A stretch of DNA of 64,000 bases, taken from NCBI RefSeq assembly GCF_030512175.1, contig NZ_JAULBL010000002.1:370149-434148 (forward strand), read 5' to 3'. Made by a program: the position numbers and the translations under genes. Positions within the stretch are counted from its first letter, which is position 1. Each line of letters begins with the position of its first letter. Under the pieces are notes generated by a model, which was given only the letters and a program-made list of their open reading frames with translations, searched no databases and was not told where the DNA came from. Source of the DNA: Paeniglutamicibacter sulfureus (GTDB taxonomy: Bacteria; Actinomycetota; Actinomycetes; Actinomycetales; Micrococcaceae). Positions 17,110 through 26,261 of this stretch are shown here, in pieces.

Positions 17110-19245
17110 ATGATTGCCGAACCGAAGCCACCACGCCGTTTCCTGCCCGAGGTCCAGTCGCTGCGCGCCGTGGCCGTGCTGCTGGTCGTGGCCTACCACC
17201 TCGAACCACGCCTGGTCCCGGGCGGTTTCATCGGCGTCGACGTGTTCTTCGCGATCTCCGGTTTCCTGATCACCGGGCACCTGCTGCGCGAGGTCCGCAA
17301 GACCGGTCGCATTGACCTGCCGGGCTTCTGGGCGGCCCGGGTCCGGCGGATCCTGCCCGCCGCGTTTGCGGTGATCCTCGCGGTGCTGGCTGCCACCATG
17401 GCCTTCCTGCCGGCCACGCAATGGAAGACCGTGGGCACCGCGGCCCTTGCCTCGGCGTTCTCGGTGGAGAACTGGGTGCTGGCCGCCGATGCCGTGGACT
17501 ACCTTGCCTCCGATGCAGAGCCGACCGCGCTGCAACATTTCTGGTCCCTGGGGGTGGAGGAGCAGTTCTACCTCGTCTGGCCGTTGCTGGTGCTGCTGGC
17601 CGTATGGGTGGCCCGGTCGCTGCGTGGCATCGGGGCCCGGGAACGCGTCGGCCGCCGGGAAACCAGCGGCGGCCTTCCCCGCACCGCTCTCCTGCTGGTC
17701 TTCGGCATCGTCATCATCGCCTCGTTGGCCTACTCGATGGTGCTGGTGGGTTCGGGAAATCCTGCGGCCTACTTCATCACCCCCGCCCGCGTCTGGGAAA
17801 TGGCCGCCGGTGGCCTGTTGGCGCTGCTGCTCGCCCCGCCCGAACCCGGGCTGGCGGCACGCGGCGCTCGATGGCTCGATGTCCCCGGCGTGCGGACGGC
17901 GCTGGCCTGGGGCGGCTTTGCAGCCATCGCGGCGGCAGCCTTCGGTTTCGATGCCGGCACACCCTTCCCTGGGCTGTCGGCAGCGCTTCCGGTCGCCGGA
18001 ACCCTGGCGGTGATCCTGGCCGGCCAGACCAGTGGAGTCCTGGCCCCGCAAAAACTCCTGGAACTGCCCGCGGTGCAATGGGTGGGCAACGTGTCCTACT
18101 CGCTGTACCTCTGGCACTGGCCGGCGCTCACCTTCTTCCTGTTCTTCGCCGAGGACGAGCCGGGACCCGCCCAGAGCATCGGGTTGCTGGTCCTTTCGCT
18201 GCTGCTTGCAGGTGCCAGCCACCGCTGGATCGAAACCCCGGTGCGGACCCTGGCCCCGCTCGCCGCCTCGAACTGGCGTGCCCTGGGTGCCGGTGCGGCC
18301 GCCCTGGTCCTGGTCGCGGCACTCGCGGTGGCCCCCGGGACGCTGGCCGAGCGCGAGATCGCCGCACAGGAACGCGCTGTCGCCACCCTGCTGGCCGCCC
18401 CTCCGGCAGGGTTTGGCGCCGCGTCGGTCCCGGCCGGCGCCCCCGCCTACCTGGAGGGCCAAAAACAGATCGTCCCGGTCCCCGCCGACGCAGAGCACGA
18501 CCTGCCCGACCTGGGAGAGTGCGTGCAAAAACCGAAGTCACCTATCACCGTCGAATGCGCCAAGGGCGCCAAGGACGGGTCCCTGACCGTGGCCCTGGTG
18601 GGCGACTCGCATGCCACGCATTGGTACCGGGCGATGGAAGAGACCGCCAAGGAGCAGGGCTGGACACTGCTGACCTACCTGAAGAACTCCTGCCCGTTCA
18701 ACGCCACCAAGCGCACCGCCGAGGCCGACGGCAGCATTTCCTGCCACCAGGCAAACGAGGACACGCTGGAGCGCATCCTGGAACGCGGGGACGTGGACGC
18801 GGTGGTGACCAGCCACTGGGCCGGGGCCACCTTCGAAAAGGGGGCCGCAGAGGGTTTCGCCGAGTATTGGGGCAAGCTCGAGGACGCCGGCATCCGGGTC
18901 TACCCGATCATCGACACCCCGCGACCCGGAACGAAGTCCTATGCACGGGACTGCGTGGCGCAGAACCCGGACGAACTTGCCACCTGCGGCGCCCCGGTGT
19001 CCGAGGCCTTTGAGGCCAATGACTACACGCTGGCCGCGGCCGGGTTGGAGCCACGTGCGGGGGTGCTGGATTTCTCCGACCAGTTCTGCGCTGACGGATT
19101 CTGCCCCGCCGTCATCGGGAACGTGTTGGTATACCGGGACAAGCACCATGTCTCTGACACCTATGTACGGACGCTGGCCCCGGTCTTCGGCGAACGGCTT
19201 GAGGCGTTGCTTCGCGCCGACGGGCTTATCGACCCCGAGCGGTGA
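17110..19245 (+). CDS. AT3-SGNH membrane O-acyltransferase (OafA/YrhL type)
   Basis: 711 residues from the ATG at 17110. An acyltransferase-3 domain with about ten helices occupies residues 1-395, beginning with PEVQSLRAVAVLLVV and including the catalytic-type His in VVAYHLEP. A C-terminal extracytoplasmic SGNH domain follows: VGDSHATHWYRAM carries the nucleophilic Ser, and DKHHVSDTY near the end carries the Asp/His pair. Such proteins move acyl groups across the membrane and onto sugars or peptidoglycan. A TTG four codons upstream is an alternative start. Confidence 0.93.
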   Translation: MIAEPKPPRRFLPEVQSLRAVAVLLVVAYHLEPRLVPGGFIGVDVFFAISGFLITGHLLREVRKTGRIDLPGFWAARVRRILPAAFAVILAVLAATMAFLPATQWKTVGTAALASAFSVENWVLAADAVDYLASDAEPTALQHFWSLGVEEQFYLVWPLLVLLAVWVARSLRGIGARERVGRRETSGGLPRTALLLVFGIVIIASLAYSMVLVGSGNPAAYFITPARVWEMAAGGLLALLLAPPEPGLAARGARWLDVPGVRTALAWGGFAAIAAAAFGFDAGTPFPGLSAALPVAGTLAVILAGQTSGVLAPQKLLELPAVQWVGNVSYSLYLWHWPALTFFLFFAEDEPGPAQSIGLLVLSLLLAGASHRWIETPVRTLAPLAASNWRALGAGAAALVLVAALAVAPGTLAEREIAAQERAVATLLAAPPAGFGAASVPAGAPAYLEGQKQIVPVPADAEHDLPDLGECVQKPKSPITVECAKGAKDGSLTVALVGDSHATHWYRAMEETAKEQGWTLLTYLKNSCPFNATKRTAEADGSISCHQANEDTLERILERGDVDAVVTSHWAGATFEKGAAEGFAEYWGKLEDAGIRVYPIIDTPRPGTKSYARDCVAQNPDELATCGAPVSEAFEANDYTLAAAGLEPRAGVLDFSDQFCADGFCPAVIGNVLVYRDKHHVSDTYVRTLAPVFGERLEALLRADGLIDPER

Positions 19246-19416
19246 GCCCGGGTGATGCACCGCACCCGGCGTAGTCGGGCGCGGCAGTGATTTTCCGCTA
19301 GAATGGTTGAGGCTGTTTCTGCCGCGCCCGGCAATCGGGTTGTGGCGACAGCAAATGCAAAGAACCTCCTGTTGCGGAAATGCCGTGACCGTTTAGCCCA
19401 AAGGAGGTGGGTTCAC

Positions 19417-19722
19417 ATGCGTGCTTATGAATTGATGGTGCTGATCGACCCCGAGGTCGACGAGCGAACCGTTGAACCAACCCTCGGTAAGTTCCTCGAT
19501 GTTGTCCGTAACGATGGTGGAACCATCGAGAACGTTGACATCTGGGGCCGTCGCCGCCTGGCCTACGACATTCAGAAGAAGAATGAGGCCATTTACGCGG
19601 TAGTTAACTTCACCGCCACCCCCGCTACTTCCGCAGAGCTTGATCGCCAGCTGGGCCTCAATGAGACCATCATGCGCACCAAGATCACCCGCCCGGAAGA
19701 GGCAAAGGTCGTTGCAGAGTAA
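19417..19722 (+). CDS. rpsF: 30S ribosomal protein S6
   Basis: 101 residues, beginning [16 protein letters not shown] and with the typical [10 protein letters not shown] strand. The start at 19417 is fixed by a near-perfect AAGGAGGTGG Shine-Dalgarno at 19401-19410; the open frame extends 38 codons further upstream but is not coding. S6 binds the central domain of 16S rRNA together with S18, whose gene follows ssb. First gene of the conserved rpsF-ssb-rpsR-rplI operon. Confidence 0.98.
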   Translation: MRAYELMVLIDPEVDERTVEPTLGKFLDVVRNDGGTIENVDIWGRRRLAYDIQKKNEAIYAVVNFTATPATSAELDRQLGLNETIMRTKITRPEEAKVVAE

Positions 19723-19766
19723 TTCTGCTCTTCGATCTTCGTAGAACAACACTTTAGGAGGCTCCA

Positions 19767-20360
19767 ATGGCAGGCGAGACAGTCATTACGGTTATTGGTA
19801 ATTTGACCGCTGACCCGGAACTGCGTTTCACCCCGTCAGGATCGGCAGTGGCGAACTTCACCATTGCTTCGACCCCGCGAACCTTCGACCGCCAGACCAA
19901 TGAATGGAAGGACGGCGACACGCTGTTCCTCCGTGCGTCGGTGTGGCGTGAGGCTGCCGAAAACGTCGCCGAGACGTTGACCAAGGGCATGCGCGTCATC
20001 GCCCAGGGCCGCCTCAAGTCGCGTTCCTACGAAACAAAGGAAGGCGAAAAGCGTAACGTCACCGAGCTTGAGGTCGATGAAATCGGCCCGTCGCTGCGTT
20101 ACGCTTCCGCAAAGGTCACCCGCACCCAGCGCTCCGGCGCCGGCGGTGGTGGTGGCTTTGGTGGCCAACAGAACGCAGGCGCAAATGCCGGCGGCTTCAG
20201 CGGTGGCAACCAAGGCGGCGGCGGTGGATTCGGTGGCGGCAACGCTGGCGGAAACTCCGGCGGCGGCTGGAATGCACCGGCGAACGATCCATGGGGTGCT
20301 CCTGCCGGAGGAAACAACGGCGGATGGGGCAACCCGGGTTCCGACGAACCACCCTTCTAA
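19767..20360 (+). CDS. ssb: Single-stranded DNA-binding protein
   Basis: 197 residues. The OB fold covers about residues 1-112 ([20 protein letters not shown], then WREAAENV and [10 protein letters not shown]). The next 70 residues are a disordered linker of Gly, Asn and Gln repeats, and the acidic tip ends DEPPF, which recruits replication and repair partners. A TAGGAGG site lies before the ATG. It is the second gene of the rpsF operon. Confidence 0.98.
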   Translation: MAGETVITVIGNLTADPELRFTPSGSAVANFTIASTPRTFDRQTNEWKDGDTLFLRASVWREAAENVAETLTKGMRVIAQGRLKSRSYETKEGEKRNVTELEVDEIGPSLRYASAKVTRTQRSGAGGGGGFGGQQNAGANAGGFSGGNQGGGGGFGGGNAGGNSGGGWNAPANDPWGAPAGGNNGGWGNPGSDEPPF

Positions 20361-20422
20361 ACAAAATTATTCACCATCCCGCAGAAAATTCTGCGGGCTC
20401 CACCTGATAAAGGAGCTCCACG

Positions 20423-20662
20423 ATGGCTAAGGCTGAACTCCGTAAGCCCAAACCAAAGTCCAACCCCTTGAAGGCCGCTGACATCACTGTCATCGACTAC
20501 AAGGACGTAGCATTGCTGCGCAAGTTCATTTCCGATCGCGGAAAGATCCGCGCCCGTCGCGTTACCGGTGTTTCCGTACAGGAACAGCGCAAGATCGCAC
20601 AGGCCATCAAGAACGCGCGTGAAGTAGCCTTGCTGCCTTACTCCGGCGCTGGCCGCGGCTAA
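20423..20662 (+). CDS. rpsR: 30S ribosomal protein S18
   Basis: 79 residues with the S18 core [18 protein letters not shown] and the C-terminal [18 protein letters not shown]. No Cys residues are present, so this is the zinc-free form. An AAAGGAGC ribosome site precedes the ATG. S18 pairs with S6 on the 30S platform. Located between ssb and rplI. Confidence 0.98.
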   Translation: MAKAELRKPKPKSNPLKAADITVIDYKDVALLRKFISDRGKIRARRVTGVSVQEQRKIAQAIKNAREVALLPYSGAGRG

Positions 20663-20677
20663 GGAAGGTATACCAAC

Positions 20678-21133
20678 ATGGCAAAGCTCATTCTGACCCA
20701 CGAAGTTACCGGCCTCGGTGCCGCAGGCGACATCGTTGAGGTGAAGGACGGTTACGCACGTAACTACCTTCTCCCGCGCGCCTTTGGCATCACCTGGACC
20801 AAGGGCGGTGAGAAGCAGGTTGAGTCGATCAAGGCCGCCCGTGCTGCTCGCGCCGTTGCTTCCCTGGAAGACGCCAAGGCACTTGCCGCTTCGCTTTCCG
20901 CCAAGCCGGTCAAGCTGACCGTCAAGGCCGGCGCTACCGGTCGCCTCTTCGGCACCGTGAAGACCGACGACATCGCCAAGGCTGTTGCAGCCGCCGGCGT
21001 TGGCGCGATCGACAAGCGCAACATCGAGATCAACGACCACATCAAGTCGACGGGTAACTACACCGCGACCGTGCGTCTGCACACCGATGTCTCCGCAACC
21101 GTTTCACTGCAGGTTGTTGCCGCAAAGAAGTAA
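20678..21133 (+). CDS. rplI: 50S ribosomal protein L9
   Basis: 151 residues. The N-terminal L9 domain carries the signature [20 protein letters not shown], a long central helix links it to the C-terminal domain ([17 protein letters not shown]). L9 sits at the base of the L1 stalk and limits frameshifting. Last gene of the operon, 15 bp after rpsR, followed by a strong terminator. Confidence 0.98.
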   Translation: MAKLILTHEVTGLGAAGDIVEVKDGYARNYLLPRAFGITWTKGGEKQVESIKAARAARAVASLEDAKALAASLSAKPVKLTVKAGATGRLFGTVKTDDIAKAVAAAGVGAIDKRNIEINDHIKSTGNYTATVRLHTDVSATVSLQVVAAKK

Positions 21134-21165
21134 TTCCTTGTGCACCCGCCGTCTTGTGTGACGGC

Positions 21166-21208
21166 AAACCACTGTGGACCCCGCCCTCGGCGGGGTCCAT
21201 AGTGGTTT
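21166..21208 (+). terminator. Rho-independent-type terminator of the rpsF operon
   Basis: A 20-bp stem (21166-21185 with 21189-21208) around a 3-nt loop, with a single G-T pair, 33 bp behind the rplI stop. The arms begin AAACCACT and end AGTGGTTT, so the flanking A and T runs make it usable from either strand. Confidence 0.9.
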
Positions 21209-21346
21209 AAGGCCTCCTCTGGTGCATCGGGTCTGGCGCCGGGCGTTCCCGTCGAGTAGCTTGGCCAAATGGGGCAGTGCCCTCCTGGATGGACTGCCAC
21301 GTCGAATCCCGGGAAAGGGCAGCCAAACAAGCGAGAAGGCGCGGTC

Positions 21347-21973
21347 ATGAAGCTGGTATTAACGGAGTTTGTGAGTCTCGACGGGGTGTCGCAAGGCCCC
21401 GGGTCTCCCGAGGAAGACACCACCGACGGATTCACCCAGGGCGGATGGTTCGTCCCGCACATGGACGAGGCCTTCATCGAACAGGCCGCGCAATGGCTCG
21501 GCGAAGCGGACGGGCTGCTGCTTGGCCGCCGCACCTATGAGGCATTTGCCAGGGACTGGCCGCAAATCACCGACCCGGACGACCCCTTCACGGTGCTCAT
21601 GAACTCCCTGCCCAAGTACGTGGCCTCGCAAACGCTTGGCGAGGGAACCTGGGATCCAACCACCATCCTCTCCGGTGACGTGGCGACCCGGGTTGCCGAC
21701 CTCAAGGCGCGCCCCGGCAAGGAGCTGCAGATCCACGGGAGCGCCAGGCTTGCCGCTTCATTGCTCGCCGAGGGGCTGATTGACGAGCTGCGACTGGTGG
21801 TGGCGCCGGTGGTCCTTGGCCATGGAAGGCGACTCTTCCCGGAGGGAGGCGCACCCACAGGACTTCGGCTCTCCAGCACCACGAGCACCCCGGGCGGGCT
21901 TGCCATCCTGGTCTACGAGCGCATCGGCGATGCGTCCTATGCGACTTATACGGGAGTTTCGGACCTCTCGTAG
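21347..21973 (+). CDS. RibD C-terminal / dihydrofolate reductase-like protein
   Basis: 208 residues from the ATG at 21347. It opens KLVLTEFVSLDGVSQGPG, and has LLLGRRTYEAF near residue 65, IHGSARLAASLLAEGLIDELRL and VVLGHGRRLF. These are the hallmarks of the YwjB/YyaP group of DHFR-fold reductases common in actinobacteria. A NADPH-dependent reductase activity is likely but the substrate is not known. It stands alone between two terminator/riboswitch regions. Confidence 0.88.
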   Translation: MKLVLTEFVSLDGVSQGPGSPEEDTTDGFTQGGWFVPHMDEAFIEQAAQWLGEADGLLLGRRTYEAFARDWPQITDPDDPFTVLMNSLPKYVASQTLGEGTWDPTTILSGDVATRVADLKARPGKELQIHGSARLAASLLAEGLIDELRLVVAPVVLGHGRRLFPEGGAPTGLRLSSTTSTPGGLAILVYERIGDASYATYTGVSDLS

Positions 21974-22213
21974 GTGGAAGAGGTGCCGGCCACCGCGTTT
22001 GTGGCACGTATGCCAACCATAATTCCGGGCTATGTCATCGTCTTCTTCGGCCCCAGAGCTGTCGTCCACGCGTTCGGGAACGAATGCGGGCGTCTCGGGC
22101 AACTGTGGCACCATCGAGGCAAATGATCGCACAATCTTCGATTCTTACTCTTCGTGACTTCGTATGTCGAAACAAACTTTGACGAGACGTAATTATTTCT
22201 TCTAACGTTGGTG

Positions 22214-22330
22214 AAGAATCAAGAGTGTCAACGTAAGGCCCTGGCCCGTTGGCCGGCAACCCTCTCACGGTAGTGGGGTGCTCCAGGTGATGATTCGGCC
22301 TACCGGAACCCCGGAGGCAAGTACCGCACA
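22214..22330 (+). promoter_or_regulatory. SAM-IV-type (SAM-I/IV clan) riboswitch
   Basis: The P1 stem is GAATCA (22216-22221) with TGATTC (22291-22296). Inside it are the core features of the SAM-I/IV ligand pocket: AAGAGTG after P1, a GGCC...GGCCGGCAACCCTC arm (22238-22263) and GTGGGGTGCTCCAGGTGATGA (most of 22273-22293), the actinobacterial SAM-IV form. The downstream GGCC/CCGGAACCCCGG segment fits the extra SAM-IV pseudoknot. A GCGTG/CACGC hairpin lies between the aptamer and the flavin reductase start and could be the expression platform. I recognised this from memory of the consensus, without a covariance search. Confidence 0.85.
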
Positions 22331-22396
22331 CCTCGTTGGTTGGCGCGTGTGTAGCACGCACCGCGATGGTGGGCCGAAGCCGAAGGATTGAGCACC

Positions 22397-22906
22397 ATGA
22401 CACTCACCTCTGACCTCACCCCCGACACCCTGCGCAACGTCTTTGCCCAGCATCCATCCGGCATTGCCGCACTCTGCGCCATCGTTGACGGGCAACCGCA
22501 GGGAATCATTGCCTCGTCCTTTACGGTTGGCGTCTCCATGGATCCGCCGCTGGTGATGTTTGCTGTCCAGAACACCTCGAAGACCTGGCCGTTGGTGCGC
22601 ACCAACGGGCGGATCGGGGTTTCAGTGCTCAGCGAAAAGAACGAGGGCGTGTGCCGGCAGATCGCTTCAAAGTCGGGGGACAGGTTCGCCGGGCTTCGTC
22701 TTGATTCGACCGATGAGGGTGCGCTGTTCCTGCATGACGCCACCCTGTGGCTCGATTGCTCCGTCGAGCAAGAGGTTCCTGCAGGCGACCACCATGTGGT
22801 GCTGCTGCGCGTGCACGGCCACCAGACGCACGACAACGCCCACTCACCGCTGGTGTTCCACGGTTCGGCATTCCGTCGCCTGGATGCCGAACAGCTGGTC
22901 TCCTAG
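22397..22906 (+). CDS. Flavin reductase family protein under SAM riboswitch control
   Basis: 169 residues from the ATG at 22397. The FMN-binding split-barrel of the DIM6/NTAB (HpaC-like) family is shown by HPSGIAALCAIVDGQPQGI, SSFTVGVSMDPPLV and WPLVRTNGRIGVSVL. Such enzymes supply reduced FMN to two-component monooxygenases. The upstream SAM riboswitch suggests a role in sulfur acquisition, for example with a sulfonate or methyl-sulfide monooxygenase, but no partner monooxygenase is adjacent. A large hairpin follows the stop. Confidence 0.9.
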   Translation: MTLTSDLTPDTLRNVFAQHPSGIAALCAIVDGQPQGIIASSFTVGVSMDPPLVMFAVQNTSKTWPLVRTNGRIGVSVLSEKNEGVCRQIASKSGDRFAGLRLDSTDEGALFLHDATLWLDCSVEQEVPAGDHHVVLLRVHGHQTHDNAHSPLVFHGSAFRRLDAEQLVS

Positions 22907-22922
22907 GGAACCTGAAATGCGA

Positions 22923-22977
22923 GGGCTCAGCCTCCGTGGTACCGAATCCATGATTCGATGCCACGGGGACTGAGCCC
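22923..22977. terminator. Bidirectional terminator
   Basis: A long imperfect hairpin with three paired blocks: GGGCTCAG/CTGAGCCC at the base, CCGTGG/CCACGG, and CGAATC/GATTCG at the tip around a short loop. A T-rich stretch follows. It separates the flavin reductase from the convergent DUF1801 gene. Confidence 0.85.
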
Positions 22978-23000
22978 TTTGCCTTTGCCAACACGTTTTC

Positions 23001-23426
23001 CTAAGACGAGTGGTGCACCACGCCAGTCATGTACCGGTAGCCGTCACGGGCAAGCCGGGCGAGTACGTCCAGGTCGACGTCGGCAAGCTTGTTCACATAG
23101 AGGCACGATGCCCCGCGTTTGCACTTGCCCAATTTCTCCAATAGGGGGCCGGCGGTCGGTGCAATGGTCAGCCCGTAGAGGGCAAGGTTCGCCGCCCTCG
23201 GGGAGAAGCCGATGGCACTGGCATCCCCTTCGCGCCCCGATTCGTACTTGTAGTGGTAGCTGCCGAACCCAACGATTGTCGGGCCCCACATAACCGCGGG
23301 CTCTCCGCTGACCTCTTCCATCATCCGGAGCAAGACCTCGGCATCCGCGCGCCTGGTCGGATGTGACACTGCCGATATGAATTGAGCCGGGTCAACGGCT
23401 GTCGGTGCGGTCTTGTTGGCGCTCAT
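23001..23426 (-). CDS. DUF1801 (YdhG/YjbR-like) domain protein
   Basis: 141 residues. The DUF1801 fold is indicated by RRADAEVLLRMMEEVSGEPA, MWGPTIVGFGSYHYKYESG and a late CLYVNKLADVDLDVLARL. The family is related to CyaY-like and YjbR proteins and has no assigned activity. It is transcribed away from the DnaA-box region and converges on the flavin reductase. Confidence 0.88.
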   Translation of the reverse strand: MSANKTAPTAVDPAQFISAVSHPTRRADAEVLLRMMEEVSGEPAVMWGPTIVGFGSYHYKYESGREGDASAIGFSPRAANLALYGLTIAPTAGPLLEKLGKCKRGASCLYVNKLADVDLDVLARLARDGYRYMTGVVHHSS

Positions 23427-23503
23427 GCGGCCCAGTATGTCAGTCGTTGGTGATCTCCATCAATCCCCGCTATCCCCAGATCCGCGGGAAGTTCCGGCGT
23501 GTC

Positions 23504-23818
23504 TGTGGATAGCTTGTGGGTAACTATGAAATGGTGGCCAATCCAAGCCCGGAATCCCGGGGTTTTTGTGTGTATAACCGACTTTTCCGCGTGTGGAGGA
23601 TGTGGATAAATACTTTGTATCCACAGGGGTTGATCTACATAGTGCCTAGTCAAAGTCTGGTTATGGATAGAAAATTGGTGTAATCCACAATGTTCTCCCC
23701 AGACTGTGCACACAACACGCCGCAAGGTTCACAGGTTATCCACACGGCCTGTGGATAACCGTGTTGGGTTTGTGGGAAAACAGGTCTATGGTGACAGTGT
23801 TCCCCACCTATTTCCACA
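23504..23818. promoter_or_regulatory. Cluster of DnaA boxes upstream of dnaB
   Basis: Perfect 9-mers (TTATCCACA or its complement TGTGGATAA) occur at 23601-23609, 23736-23744 and 23750-23758. One-mismatch copies lie at 23504-23512, 23515-23523, 23569-23577, 23617-23625 and 23681-23689, with weaker ones at 23771 and 23810. Both orientations are present, and the pair at 23736/23750 is inverted. The cluster fills the 515-bp gap between DUF1801 and dnaB, which holds no gene. It may tie dnaB transcription to DnaA, or titrate DnaA. Confidence 0.8.
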
Positions 23819-23941
23819 GGTTCGCGGTGCCCTACGGCACGTGTGAGTTTGAACCTAACGAATCGTCCGTGCTCCTTGAGACACTGAATAGGTAATGATG
23901 CGGAAAACTTGGGAACCCGCGCAGCTTGAAGGGAAAAACCC

Positions 23942-25315
23942 GTGTCGCTAGCCAGCACCGAAACCAGCTCCGATTCACATGGATCGGACTATGGACGCAC
24001 CCCGCCGCAGGACCTCGTAGCCGAGCAAAGCGTACTGGGCGGCATGATGCTGTCCAAGGATGCCATCGCGGACTGCGTGGAGGTGCTGCGGGGACTGGAC
24101 TTCTATCGCCCGGCGCACGAGGCCATCTACGAGGCCATCATCGACCTCTACGGCCGCGGTGAGCCGGCCGACGCCGTTACGGTCTCGGACCTTTTGACCA
24201 AGCGCGGCGAGATCACCCGGATTGGCGGTCCGGCCTACCTGCACACGCTCATCCAGTCAGTGCCCACCGCTGCCAACGCCGGCTTCTATGCCGAGATCGT
24301 TCGCGAACGTGCGGTCCTGCGCCGCCTGGTTGATGCCGGTACCAAGATCGTGCAGCTCGGATACTCGCAGGACGGCGAAGTCGACGCCATCGTGAACGAG
24401 GCCCAGGCCGAGGTCTACAAGGTCGCCGAACGCCGGACTGCCGAAGACTATGTCCCGCTACGCGACATCATCGAGGGCACCGTCGATGAAATCGAATCCG
24501 CCGGCAGCCGCGGCGAGGGCGTGATCGGTGTTCCCACCGGAATCTTCGAACTCGACGAGTTGACCCAGGGGCTGCATGGCGGCCAGATGATCGTTATTGC
24601 TGCACGTCCCGCGGTGGGCAAGTCGACCTTCGCACTGGATTTTGCCAGGTCAGCGTCCATTAAGAACAACATGACCTCCGTTTTCTTCTCCCTGGAAATG
24701 GGACGCAACGAAATCGCCATGCGCCTGCTGTCGGCCGAGGCGAGCATCGCGCTGCAGAACCTGCGCAAGGGTACGATCCAGGACGAAGAATGGTCGAAGA
24801 TCGCCACCACGATGGGCAGGCTCAACGACGCTCCGCTGTTCATCGACGATTCGCCGAACATGTCGCTGATGGAAATCCGCGCCAAATGCCGCCGGCTTAA
24901 GCAGAAGCACGACCTCAAGCTCGTGGTGCTGGACTACCTGCAGCTGATGAGCTCGGGCAAAAAGGTCGAGTCGCGACAGCAGGAAGTCTCCGAATTCTCG
25001 CGTGCGCTGAAGCTGTTGGCCAAGGAGCTCGACGTTCCGGTCATCGCGCTGTCGCAGCTGAACCGTGGTTCGGAGCAGCGTACCGACAAGAAGCCGATGA
25101 TCTCCGACCTCCGCGAGTCCGGTTCCATCGAGCAGGATGCCGATATGGTCATCCTCTTGCACCGTGAGGACATTTACGACAAGGAGTCGGCGCGTGCCGG
25201 CGAGGCGGACGTGATCGTGGCCAAGCACCGTAACGGTCCGACCAAGACCATCGTTGTCGCGTTCCAAGGCCACTACTCGCGCTTCAACAACATGGCACAG
25301 GACGGAATGGGCTAA
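23942..25315 (+). CDS. dnaB: Replicative DNA helicase DnaB
   Basis: 457 residues from a GTG with a GAAGGGA ribosome site. The N-terminal domain starts at PQDLVAEQSVLGGMMLS; the RecA-like ATPase domain has Walker A ARPAVGKST near residue 223, Walker B LVVLDYLQLM and the terminal FQGHYSRF arginine region. No intein is present. The enzyme is the hexameric fork helicase. It is the usual neighbour of rplI, here moved about 2.8 kb away by the DHFR-like, flavin reductase and DUF1801 genes and the DnaA-box region. Confidence 0.98.
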   Translation: MSLASTETSSDSHGSDYGRTPPQDLVAEQSVLGGMMLSKDAIADCVEVLRGLDFYRPAHEAIYEAIIDLYGRGEPADAVTVSDLLTKRGEITRIGGPAYLHTLIQSVPTAANAGFYAEIVRERAVLRRLVDAGTKIVQLGYSQDGEVDAIVNEAQAEVYKVAERRTAEDYVPLRDIIEGTVDEIESAGSRGEGVIGVPTGIFELDELTQGLHGGQMIVIAARPAVGKSTFALDFARSASIKNNMTSVFFSLEMGRNEIAMRLLSAEASIALQNLRKGTIQDEEWSKIATTMGRLNDAPLFIDDSPNMSLMEIRAKCRRLKQKHDLKLVVLDYLQLMSSGKKVESRQQEVSEFSRALKLLAKELDVPVIALSQLNRGSEQRTDKKPMISDLRESGSIEQDADMVILLHREDIYDKESARAGEADVIVAKHRNGPTKTIVVAFQGHYSRFNNMAQDGMG

Positions 25316-25335
25316 TTCCCACCGCATGGCGCCCG

Positions 25336-25384
25336 GCGGGCGGTTGCCCTCCCCGTTTCGGGGCGGAGCAACCGCCCGCTTTCG
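25336..25384 (+). terminator. dnaB terminator
   Basis: Stem GGGCGGTTGC (25338-25347) with GCAACCGCCC (25368-25377), with an inner CCCCG/CGGGG pairing, 20 bp after the dnaB stop and followed by a short T-rich tract. Confidence 0.85.
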
Positions 25385-25499
25385 TTTGGCGTTCCCGAAG
25401 CGATCCGCCGAGGCACGTGCGTGGGTCCAGCGCTTGTCCGTCGATCATGGGTTGCGCGAAATCACTGCATGAATAGTCGTTATGCGATAGCGTGGCGCC

Positions 25500-26261
25500 A
25501 TGTTGATGTCCATGCAGGCGTTGATGTGGGGCACCGTCGCCGGGTCTGCGCTGCTGCTCGGTGCCGCCGCGGCCTGGTGGTTGGAGATTCCGCGGAAAAT
25601 CGTCTCGAGCGTTATGGCGTTCGGCGCGGGAGTCCTGATTTCCGCCCTCGCCTTTGAACTTGTGGTCGAGGCCGAGGAAGTCGGCGGACTGGGGGCCACG
25701 GTGATGGGTTTCCTGGCCGGAGCCACCATCTATGTCGGCGTAAACTCCCTGCTGGTGCGGTTCGGAGCCGAACACCGACGCCGGGGCAAGGTCGCCACGA
25801 GGGCCGGAAGCCGCGATGGCGCAGCGCCGAACGGGGGAGCCGCGGTAGCCCTCGGAGCATTGCTGGACGGCATTCCCGAGTCCATCGTGCTGGGTGTGGG
25901 ATTGCTTTCCGGCACCGCCGTCAACCCGACCATGCTGGCGGCCATCTTCATTTCCAACGTGCCCGAAGGGCTGGCGAGCACGGCCGACATGAAGCGTGCG
26001 GGCAAGGGGCCGAAAGAGATCTTTGCGATCTGGGGGAGTATTGCGCTGCTTTCAGGGCTGGCCGCCATGATCGGCTTCCTGGCTCTCGACAACGCCCCGG
26101 GCGAGGTCATCGCGGTGGTCACCGCGATCGCAGCGGGCGGCATTCTGGCGATGCTCGCCGACACCATGATCCCCGAGGCCTTTGAGGAACAGCACATGCT
26201 CACGGGATTCATTGCTGCGCTTGGTTTCCTCACGGCGCTGATCCTGCATTACGGCGCTTAG
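25500..26261 (+). CDS. ZIP (ZupT-like) family divalent metal transporter
   Basis: 253 residues with about eight membrane helices. The metal-site helices are ALLDGIPESIVLGVG near residue 120 and SNVPEGLASTADM near residue 155, matching ZIP helices IV and V, although the first lacks the usual His-Asn. Helix II has AFGAGVLISALAFELVVEA. Family members import zinc, iron or manganese; the substrate here is unknown. Single gene behind dnaB. Confidence 0.87.
   Translation: MLMSMQALMWGTVAGSALLLGAAAAWWLEIPRKIVSSVMAFGAGVLISALAFELVVEAEEVGGLGATVMGFLAGATIYVGVNSLLVRFGAEHRRRGKVATRAGSRDGAAPNGGAAVALGALLDGIPESIVLGVGLLSGTAVNPTMLAAIFISNVPEGLASTADMKRAGKGPKEIFAIWGSIALLSGLAAMIGFLALDNAPGEVIAVVTAIAAGGILAMLADTMIPEAFEEQHMLTGFIAALGFLTALILHYGA

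Noticed and set aside
23427-23941. Chromosomal origin of replication
   Set aside because: The DnaA boxes are real, but dnaA, dnaN and rpmH are not adjacent, so I call it a DnaA-box cluster rather than oriC.
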